Of a stretch of DNA of 64,000 nucleotides, positions 26,449-38,400 are shown one piece after another. Made by a program: the position numbers and the translations under genes. Source of the stretch: Onthophagus taurus (taxonomy: Eukaryota; Arthropoda; Insecta; Coleoptera; Scarabaeidae); NCBI RefSeq assembly GCF_036711975.1, contig NC_091975.1, positions 1,614,501 to 1,678,500 of the forward strand. Direction: 5' to 3'. A model generated the notes under the pieces. That model had not been told where the DNA came from. It saw only the letters and a program-made list of their open reading frames with translations, and ran no database searches. Position 1 is the first letter of the stretch. Every line of letters starts with the position of its first letter.

Positions 26449-29400
26449 ATGGATCTAAAATTGTGTATTTTCGTATTGCTCGCGTTTTTATTCCCCGGAA
26501 ATGTTTTAGCAGGTAAGAAATAAAAAAAACGGTTAGAAATAACCAAGCCCCAAATAGCGAAAATGACATACAAAGTTTTTTGTTAACAAATTACGTTATT
26601 TCTTTGGTTAATATCCACGATTTTATGGGTATCTATCATTATTGCTGTTAATTACGTTAAATGAATGAAGAGTAAAGTTTTAGTCACTAAATGACTCACT
26701 TTTAAATTATTCAATAATTTAATAATTTTATGTTTAGATATATATAACTACTGGGAATGTAATTATGAGTTAATGCATAAAGCACAATTATCAGCAACAT
26801 CATCTTTACCCCACAGAGGACCAAAAAATGCTATTTTATATGGTAAGAAGGTGTTTTATTAATCGCCGGAAGATATTTTTATTTCTAACCTCTTTTTTAA
26901 TTCCTAGGTATCCAATGATTTCAAAAATCATAGGAACTAGGAATTAAAAAGCTTGGAGGAATGAGATTTTTTCTTAAAATCACATCAATTACATCAAAAA
27001 TGTCTATAGAAAGTACTCGTTGGTGTTTTAATTCAAAAAATTGGAATCCAACCCATTCCGAGATGTTATTATCAACGTCTTGCGTACAATCGGAGGAAAA
27101 AGATCGCCTTATTAAATTTGTTTTTAAAGATGATTTTAAATCCTCTTTAATCGGCCGATTAATGATGCGAAAATTCGTTTCTGAATCCACCCAACTCGAA
27201 TATAACAAAATTAGATTTAAACGCGATGATAAAGGAAAACCGATTTTAATTGATCCTGAAAAACGTTTTAGTAATTTAAGTTTTAATGTTAGTCATCAAG
27301 GCGATTATGTAGTTATTGCGGGCGAAAAGAATTTACCAAATATCGGTGTCGATGTCATGAAAATAGAATATTCCGGTTCGAAAAGTTTAAGTGAATTTTT
27401 TCGGATAATGAATAGGCAATTTTCTCAATTGGAATGGTTGAACATTAAAGGTTGCGGGAGTGAAAGGGAACAATTAGCTATGTTTTGTCGACATTGGTCG
27501 TTAAAAGAGAGTTATGTTAAAGCCATTGGGGTTGGAATTACTATTAATTTACAAGATATAAGTTTTAAAATTAATACAAAGAGGTTGAGGAAAGATGTTT
27601 TAGTTAGCGATACAGAGTTGTTTATTAAAAATCAAAAAGTAAATTGGGAGTTTCAAGAAATGTTATTAAACGATGATCATTGTGTTTCTGTTGCTTTAAA
27701 TAAGACTTGTTTAAACGAAAATTTTCAACCAAAAAGTTTATTTCGGGAGATTTCTTTTGAAGAATTAACAAAAAATTCGATTCCTTTGTTAGAATCGGAT
27801 GAAGAGTATGTAAAATTATTCTTTAATAAAATTTATAAAAAAAGGGAGGTTAGAAAGTAAAATATCTTCTGGAATATAAGATTTATTTAGATTTTTAAGT
27901 AGTTGTTTATTGATGTAATTTTTATTTACTGGGTACCATCCAGTGTAGGGTACTGATTTTTTTTTTTATGACTTTGTTGCATGTTTTCGTGTTCGCCCCC
28001 CTACAAAGTAGATTTATTTTTTTTTTGATAATCGTCGCATGATTTCCTGTAATAAATCTTTAGTTTTGTGTGTTTTTACAATTTTATTTAATCGCATTCA
28101 ATTTATTTAATCAATATTACTGAATTGATCAATTAAAAGGTAATCTTAACCCCCCCTCCAGTACTAACATCGATCTGATATACCGACTTTTCACTACTAT
28201 ACCATAACAATGACGAATTCTAGCTATCTTAATTTTACTTAATTACCAATCAATTTTTTTGAACACTTGAGCAAAAAAGAATAGCCTTAAAAGTGTGAAT
28301 CCATTTGAACACATTTGAACAACACCAGACAAAAGAAAAAGGAAGCCAAAGAAGTAAATAAGTTAGTCATTAGCTCAACATGCTCTCCACACCAGAGCAT
28401 ACAGAAGGCGACATGGACCTCAGCTGATGGCATCAAATAGACCATGCGATGATAGACAAAAGATTTGCCTCAAGTATCATAGACGTAAAAACAAGAACGA
28501 TCATAGACGCAACATTAAGGTGTAAAATTAGCAGCCAACCCCAGCAAAAAAGGTATAGAAGTGGAAAACTTAACCTTAAAAAACTGAAAACACGAAGCGC
28601 AGCACAGATTGATGAGGGAAATAGAAATAAGGATAAATGAAAGCACTGGAGACGATAATAGCCAGACGACCAGTGGAGTATTATTAAGACAGCAGTGGAA
28701 GGAGGATCGCAGAAAGTCTTGGGAATCGCGGAGAAACCTAAAAGAGCGACCTGATTTGACGACGTGCAATAAATTCATAGCTAGACCAACAAGAGAGGGA
28801 GAGGAACTATTCAGGAACAAGATACGCAGACGCATGAAACGGGAATACCAGAACAACCGAATACTGAACGTGGAATGTGATTTTAAAGCCAATGATTCTA
28901 GGAGTGCGTATAAGTTTGTTAAATGGTTGAGACAAGTATATAAACCCCACACAGCTCTATGCAAAGAAGAAGCAGGGAAGATAGTGAGCGATGAGGTTGA
29001 GGTAAAAATTACTTCCAGAACCTACTAAATATGGGATCCCAAACGGAGGTGGACAATGGTACAACTGTGGTGAGGCCGCCTTTGAACGGTCTCGACCTTT
29101 GGTAATACCGCTGCCACCAGAAACAGTATTTCGCGCTTCCTAATTCTTAGTCTGAAGGACCCCTAATTGATCCTAGCGAATCAATCAAAACTAAATGACA
29201 AGCGCGCGGTCACTATTTCAGAACCGTGGGTTCTTGCACTAAGGCTCTGTCAGGAAAAGGGGAAAATCAAAAGACAAGTGTTCTAACCACACTTAAACTA
29301 TATTGACAAAATAACAAGTAAAAATAGACAATGAACAAAAAATGAACCTTATAATCTACCTACGATTATCTATGACCCGACGTTACTTAAAAAGAGATAT

Positions 29401-32400
29401 TTCCGAATCTAACCTCGACAGCTAATACTCGTTGACAGATAGGTGATAACGAAAACTGGCAAACAGACTTACTCAGGACTTGTATTCCGATTTGGTGGTA
29501 CGCCGATGGATCGCAACCCTGGATCCTTTTTGGTGGCTTCTCGGAAGTTAACCGGGAAGGTTCCAACACCACTCTTGCACCAAATCCTCAGTGGAAACAC
29601 AATTACCGACACGGATGCCCGAAGTACAAAGAATGTTCGCAAATGAAACTAAGTCACAGTTCTCGATATACGACGACACTTAGAATTGGCGTTAAAGCGA
29701 ATTCTAAGTTGCTATCTAACGGAGCGCTGACGACGTTTCGACTCAAAAACCTCTTGTGATTGTTCGTAATTTCGTAATTTTTTTAATTCCCTGGAAAAGG
29801 TCTTACAAGCCCTTAAGTAACCTCGGGTATTGGAGGGGTGCAAAAACCTTCTTGAGGCGTTCCTATCGCCTGGATGTTCCCGACACCTGGGCCAATCCAA
29901 AATACGGGGCGGATGTTTTACAATAATTTTCTGAGCCATTGAGGAAATTTAGGGAAGGGAACAATTTTTGACCACGGGGCCAGAAGATAACATCCGCCAC
30001 TAGCTAATCCCAAAAATCATCACGTAAATCCCAAACTGTGGGAGCCATCAAACCTTTACGTTTTCTAACGTCTATTGTATTTTTTAACGACTTTTTCGTT
30101 ATCTACGTTTTCCCATAAATTTGCTTGTACATTAATCTTTCTCAAAATTTATTTCGACGTCTGGTCACCATCCCGGACGTCGGTCGTAAACGCGAGACCT
30201 GATTTTTGGTTTTTAAAAGAAAAAGTCTGCACGCCAGGAATATACAATTCGTATGGTTTATTCCCAAAACCATTAAATAATTTCCGAATTATTACACAAC
30301 AAACCAAGAAGAGGAGAAGACTACTGAGCACATAACCATCAATGAGGTTCAAGACGCAAATGCGGCACTTAAAAACGGGAAGGCACCAGGGATCGATGGC
30401 ATATCAACAGAAATGCTGAAGGCTGGAGGAGAATGGAGGTTGGCAAGGAGAATTTATACATTGCTGCAGAGAGTTTGGGAAGAAGAGGGGTATAAACTGT
30501 TCACACATATCCTGAACCAAAGACTGCAACTTTTTGCCAAAAACATCATAGGCGAGATATTTACCATTACCAGATACTAAATAAAGCCTGGGAATGTAAT
30601 GTTGACGTGTATAATATATGTGTGGATTTTAGGCAGTATTAATAGACAACAGCTGTTCAAGATCATGAAACACTTTGAAATCCCAGCAAAATTGATACGA
30701 CTTGTTCAAAGCACACTAACCAGAGCGTATGTACGCATACAGGGCCAACTGACTGACGACTTTCAGGTCTTGCAGGGTTCGAAGCAGGGAGATCAAGATA
30801 CAATGGCGAGTTGTATGAGATTTATAAAGACCCATCACTAGCACAGTTCGTCAGACTCCAACGCTTAAGATGGGCTGGCAACGTGATAAGAATGTAAGAA
30901 GAGAGAGGTAGTGGCTGAAGGAGGCCAAGGCTCAATACGGGCTATAAAGCAATAAATAATTTCTTTATCAGAAAAGACAACAAGATACTAGGAGTGCGTA
31001 TAAGTTTGTTAAATGGTTGAGACAAGTATATAAACACCACACAGCTCTATGCAGAGAAGAAGCAGGGAAGATAGTGAGCGATGAGGTTGAGGTAAAAAAT
31101 TACTTCCAGAACCTACTAAACATGGGATCCCAAACGGAGGTGGACTATGGTACAACAAACCAAGAAGAGAAGAAGACTACTGAGCACATAACCATCAATG
31201 AGGTTCAAGACGCAAATGCGGCACTTAAAAACGGGAAGGCGCCAGGGATCGATGGCATATCAACAGAAATGCTGAAGGCTGGAGGAGAATGGAGGTTGGC
31301 AAGGAGAATTTATACACTGCTGCAGAGAGTTTGGGAAGAAGAGGGGTATAAACTGTTCACACATATCCTGAACCAAAGACTGCAACTTTTTGCCAAAAAC
31401 ATCATAGGCGAGATATTTACCGTTATCAGATACTAAATAAAGCCTGGGAATGTAATGTTGACGTGTATAATATATGTGTGGATTTTAGGCAGTATTAATA
31501 GACAACAGCTGTTCAAGATCATGAAACACTTTGAAATCCCAGCAAAATTGATACGACTTGTTCAAAGCACACTAACCAGAGCGTATGTACGCATACAGGG
31601 CCAACTGACTGACGACTTTCAGGTCTTGCAGGGAGATGAGATATCAAGATATCAAGATACAATGGCGAGTTGTATGAGATTTATAAAGACCCGTCACTAG
31701 CACAGTTCGTCAGACTCCAACGCTTAAGATGGGCTGGCAACGTGATGAGAATGTAAGAAGAGAGAGGTAGTGGCTGAAGGAGGCCAAGACTCAATACGGG
31801 CTATAAAGTCATAAATAAATTTCTTTATCAGAAAAGACAACCTAACAAAATGGAACAAACATCCATCTAATAAAAAATTAGATAAAAATTGTTTTATTTA
31901 AATGTCTTAATAAATAGTTATTAAAACCTAATTATTCTATGAAGCACTTTAGATTTACTGACTATATATTACCTATCATCCAAACATATTATCCTTATGT
32001 TTTAACATCTATATGTAAAATTACCTGGTAGGTTCGGTCTCACAGGCCGATGTTAGTACTAGTGTTACAAAAATCATGTTACTACTGGAAGGTTAAAATT
32101 TAAAATCATTAAAATAAATAATTGATAAAATCGAATTTTTTAACAAAATAATTTTTTAAATACACAAAAGTGAGTTCATCGTATTCAAGAAATGCATGGT
32201 CCGCTAGCAGAAGCGATTTTGAACAGCGCCTGGTCATAGACCTGGGTCAAATAATGAACGTTACCAGAATTTGGACCCAGGGTAGACCCGGCAGCTCCGA
32301 ATATGTTATGGAATATACCATCAGTTATGGCACAGACAATTTAGATTATGCTGATTATCGTGATCCTGCTGGTAATATTAGGGTGAGATTATTTATTTTT

Positions 32401-35400
32401 TTTTTATTCTTATGTGATTACATAACACAACAAAGCTTTTTGTAAAAGTTGTTTTTATTGCAAACCAAACCTTTTTGTAGAAACCCCTGTAGAAATCCTT
32501 CTCTTTAATTCTTTTTGTGCTTGTTCTAATTTTTTTTGGGACTCTTTGTTTAAAACAATTTAAATTTATACCATTTTTTCTTCTAACCACAACATTTCTT
32601 GGCTTTTTTCTTTTCAAATCGCTTCAGGGGATTCGGCTTGGACACCTAGAGATAGCACTTATAATCAATTTCTCACATTGGATATTGGGGAACGCGTTAA
32701 AATCTACGCATTAGCAACGCAAGGAAGATCCAACAGTAGAGAATTTGTTACCGAGTATATCGTTCAATATTGCGACGATGGTGAAAGTTGGCGAAGCTTT
32801 AGTGATCCTCAGGGTCAACCAGAGGTTAAACTTTTTTACTAAAATTTCTAATCTTATTTTCTTTTATCAGAAAAGGTTTGATTTGTAATCTTTTTGCAAT
32901 AATAATTCTTATTGATTATAACTTTTCATAAAAACTAACATTCCCGATTTTTAAGATGTTTAAAGGGAATTCTGATGGAGATACGATAAAACGTAACGAA
33001 TTCGAAGTTCCCATCATTGCTCAATGGATAAGAATAAATCCCACGAGATGGCGAGATCGGATTTCAATGAGAGTTGAATTATATGGTTGTGATTATGGTA
33101 AAATATAATCTTTTATATAACAATAAAGATTAATGTTTAATTTTTTTGTAGCATCTGAAACCCTGCATTTTAATGGAACTTCTCTCCTAAAAAAAGATCT
33201 TCTTCGAGATCCAATTTCAGCCTATCGAGAAACGATTAAGTTTAGATTTAAAACTTCTTACGCGAATGGAGTTGTTTTATACAGTAAAGGAACTCAACAG
33301 GATTACGTCGCTTTACAATTAAAGGATAACCGAATGTTGCTTAACATCGATTTAGGATCTGGAACGGTTACAAGTTTATCTGTTGGGAGTTTATTGGATA
33401 ATAATATATGGCATGATGTGGTTATCTCAAGGAATCGAAGAAATATTTTATTTTCGGTCGATCGGGTTGTCGTCGAAGGAAAGATTGAGGGGGAATACAC
33501 AAAGTTGGATTTAAATAGAGCGGTAGGAAAATTAAAAAATTGTTTTGATGTTATAAATCAATTGACAGACTAATAATTATTTGAAACGTCAAAATTTTAA
33601 AAAACGTCAATTTAATTTAATTTTTTTAATAAACAATATTAAATTACGTAAACAAATTCCTTTTTTCGTATGATTTAAGTATTAATTAATTAATTTTTGT
33701 AAAAAAAACGAGACGTTTCATAAAATTGACATTGACGTTGTGAAGTTAGTTACAGTTGGTAACATTGAATTTCTGTCACATTGACGTTTACACTTTATTC
33801 AAAAATTAATTTAAAAAAATAAATTTATGGAATCAATTTCAATAGTAGTCATGGACTAAGTATAGTATTCTACTCAGGTTAATTCGTGACATAAAGTTAA
33901 TTAAAATTAAAAATTTATTTTAGTTGTACATTGGAGGAGTTCCTTACACTCAAGAAGGAATTGTTGTAGTTCAAAACTTTACCGGTTGCTTAGAAAACTT
34001 TTATTTAAACTCAACCAATTTATTTTTGGATGTTAAACAAGCAATCGAATATGGGTATTCTTTAAGATACGAAAAAGTTAATACCAACACAATTTGCGCC
34101 GTAAGAATTAATAACTTAATAAAAAATGTGATGTGATAATCTTATTTTTTAGGATAGCCCAATTATCCCGTTAACGTTCACAACATCAACAGCCTTTTTA
34201 ACTTATCCGGGTTATGTTGGTATTGAATCTCTCCAAGTTTCGTTTCAATTCAGAACGTATGAAAAAACCGGATTAATGCTTTATCACCAATTTAACGAAG
34301 ACGATTCTTATATTGCTTATATCGCAGTAAGTTTTCATATTTAAATTTAATTAGGGTAAAATGCAGTTATTGGACAGTTATGGGATTTTCTTAAATGATC
34401 CTTTCTTAAAAATTTACACACAACATATTTATTAAATCATTAAATTTGACAGACTAGTAATATGCTATACTCTGTTTTTAAACCAGTAAGTCAGATTTAC
34501 ACTAGGAAAAATCACCAGAAAATATCACTAGATATTTTGGCGGTAAATTTAAATTAATAATTATTATTATTTATTTATTTACTTATTATTGTATTTATTT
34601 TCGTTTGTTATCGTCAACACTAAACATACAAATTAACATTGAAGTTATGAGTGTATTTATTTCAAAATATAATAAAGAAGGGTTTAAGAACACAAAATTT
34701 ACAATAATGACACGAAACTGTCGAATTGTCAATAACCTAACCTTCAAATTCAAAATTGCCTGTGTGTGAACCTTCCTCGCATTCAACCAATCACGTGCAA
34801 GATCAATCTGGTGACAAATTTAAAATACTCCTGGTTTAAAAACAGAGTATAATTGCCAAAGAAAACTTCAAGGTATAATTAATGTTTGTAAACAAAACTA
34901 ACCTTACCTAACATGCCTTCACGCTATAATTGACATTACAAAAGAAAACTTCACGCTATAATTGCCATTACTAATTGCCAAAGAATACTTCATGGTATAA
35001 TTAATGTTTGTAAACAAAACTAACCTTACCCAACATTCCTTCACGCTATAATTGACATTACAAAAGAAAACTTCACGCTATAATTGCCATTACTAATTGC
35101 CAAAGAAAACTTCAAGGTATAATTAATGTTTGTAAACAAAACTAACCTTACCTAACATTCCTTCACGCTATAATTGACATTACAAAAGAAAACTTCACGC
35201 TATAATTTCTATTACTAATTGCGAAAGAATACTTCATGGTATAATTAATGTTTGTAAACAAAACTAACCTTACCTAACATTCAGCGTCTGAAGACACAGG
35301 GCTAAACCCGAAACTTAAAAATATACAACTTAGCGCTGAATAACAATTAAAACTAGAACTAACACTTGCACTAGAACTATACTCTGTTTTTAAACCAGGA

Positions 35401-38400
35401 GGAGTAAACGCGAAAGTCAGATTTACACTGGGAAAAATCACCAGAAAATATCACTAGATATTTTGGCGGTAAATTTAAATTAATAATTATTATTTATTTA
35501 TTTACTTATTATTGTATTTATTTTCGTTTGTTATCGTCAACACTATACATACAAATTAACATTGAAGTTATGAGTGTATTTATTTCAAAATATAATAAAA
35601 AAGGGTTTAAGAACACAAAATATACAATAATGACACCAAACTGTCGAATTATCAATTACCTAACCTTCAAATTCAAAATTCAAAATTGCCTGTGTGTGAA
35701 CCTTCCTCGCATTCAACCAATCACGTGCAAGGTCAATCTGGTGACAAATTTAAAATACTCCTCCTGTTTTAAAAACAGAGTATAGTAATTAGTATAATAG
35801 TAATAATATTAAGATATAATTTACAGATTTTTATTTCGAAATTAAATTTAAAATTAAATTCTTTTTTAAATATTTATTTACGCCATCTAGTGGTCATTAA
35901 CCACATTAATCGTATTTTTGACATTTTACAATTTTCTTCATATCTTAAGATTCTTTCAAAATTTGTCGAAGATAAAAGTTTAATTGAATCGAAAAACAAT
36001 CAAAGTGTTTGTTTAAATACTCGAAGTAGTTATTTGTAGTGATTTAAAATTCAATGAAGTGTTTTTAATGGCCAAATTAATTAGGAAAGTTTTGACAGGT
36101 AATATAACCTCACTTTTTAACTTTTTTACACTAGGAAAAATCACCAGAAAATATCACTAGATATTTTGGCGGTAAATTTAAATTAATAATTATTTATTTA
36201 TTTACTTATTATTGTATTTATTTTCATTTGTTATCGTCAACACTATACATACAAATTAACATTAAAGTTATGAGTGTATTTATTTCAAAATATAATAAAA
36301 AAGGGTTTAAGAACACAAAATTTACAATAATGACACGAAATTGTCGAATTGTCAATAACCTAACCTTCAAATTCAAAATTGCCTGTGTGTGAACCTTCCT
36401 CGCATTCAATCAATCACGTGCAAGGTCAATCTGGTGACAAATTTAAAATACTCCTCCTGGTTTAAAAACAGAGTATAGTAATTAGTATAATAGTAATAAT
36501 ATTAAGATATAATTTACAGATTTTTATTTCGAAATTAAATTTAAAATTAAATTCTTTTTTAAATATTTATTTACGCCATCTAGTGGTCATTAACCACATT
36601 AATCGTATTTTTGACATTTTACAATTTTCTTCATATCTTAAGATTCTTTCAAAATTTGTCGAAGATAAAAGTTTAATTGAATCGAAAAACAATCAAAGTG
36701 TTTGTTTAAATACTCGAAGTAGTTATTTGTAGTGATTTAAAATTCAATGAAGTGTTTTTAGTGGCCAAATTAATTAGGAAAGTTTTGACAGGTAATATAA
36801 CCTCACTTTTTAACTTTTTTTTAACTTTTATGGATTTTGAAGAATTGGGGCGATTTATTTAAGAAAAACAGAGTAATTCGAAAAAATGCAGTAATTAAAC
36901 AAAATCTTTTTTTCGTATGATTTAAGCGTAAATTAATTTTCGTAAACAAAACGACGTTTTATAAAATTGACATTTAATTTTGACAAATTGTTGTGAAGTT
37001 AGTTACAGTTTGTAACATTGAATTTGTCACATTTGACGTTTAAACTTTATTCAAAAATGTATTTAAAAAATAAATTTATGAAATCAATTTCAATAGTCGC
37101 GGACAAAGTATAGTATTCTACTCACATATAATGCTCATATAATAATATACTATAATCTACCACCAACATGATACATAAACTTGCGCAAAGTCCTGTGCTG
37201 TCCAATAATTGTATGGTTTACCCAATTTAAATTTAATAAATTAACTTAATCATTTTAATTGTTTAGCTGTATATTGAATTTGGAAAAATAAAAGTTGACA
37301 TAACCTCGAATCAATTTCCAAAATTAATTCTTGACAACTACGAAAGTACTTACAACGATGGTTTATGGCATAGCGTTGAGCTGAAAATAACCTTAAACAA
37401 AATTGATTTAACCGTTGATGAGGTCTTAATGACGACAACGCGTCTTTTCAAATTACGTACTGGAGCTTTGTATAAAATAGGTGGTGGAGTTGAAAACAAT
37501 ATTGGTTTGGATACGGACAAAAAAATAATAGGTTTTATCGGTTGTATGCGGGAAATTACCATCGATGGAAACATCGTTCAATACACCAATCAAACTACTA
37601 AAGGTTGCGCTTCTTGCGAATTAGAAATTATCCAAGGAACTTGCCGAATGGACGATCGTTGTAATCCAAATCCATGTGAACATGGTGGAACTTGTTCCCA
37701 AAATTCGGAAACTTTTGAATGTCATTGCCCCAATGGTTATGGAGGAGCCGTTTGTCACATCTCATTAATGCCACTTTCTTGTATAGCCTATAAAAATTTA
37801 CACAACGTCGGCCAAAAACAAGAAATTCAAATCGATATTGACGGAAGTGGTCCTTTAGATCCTTTCCCAGTAAGTTGCGAATTTTATTCCGACGGCCGAA
37901 TTGGAACGGTTTTACAACACAACAACCAACAAACAACCGCCGTCGATGGTTTTCAAGAACCCGGAAGTTTTAAACAAGACATTCATTACGAAGCTAACGA
38001 CGATCAAATCGAAGCTTTCGTAAATCGATCAAAAACTTGCAAACAAAAGATTCAATACGATTGTAAATCTTCAAGACTATTTAATTCCCCATCGGATGAG
38101 AATAGTTACCAGCCGTTTTCGTGGTGGATCTCGAGGAACAATCAAAAAATGGATTATTGGGGTGGCGCACTCCCAGGATCCAGAAAATGTCAATGCGGAA
38201 TCATGGGAAACTGTATCGATCCTAATAAATGGTGTAATTGCGATGTAGGCGAACCATATTGGAACCAAGACGTTGGGGATTTAACCGAAAAAGAACACCT
38301 CCCAGTTCGACAATTAAGATTTGGCGACACCGGTAATGCATTGGATGAAAAAGAAGGTCGTTATACATTAGGACCGTTAATTTGTGAAGGTGACGACACC

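Noticed and set aside
33513-33573. Continuation of Nrx-IV exon 6 frame past 33522
   Set aside because: The residues after GCG do not match laminin-G sequence, and a GTAGGA donor followed by the exon at 33924 restores the domain in phase.
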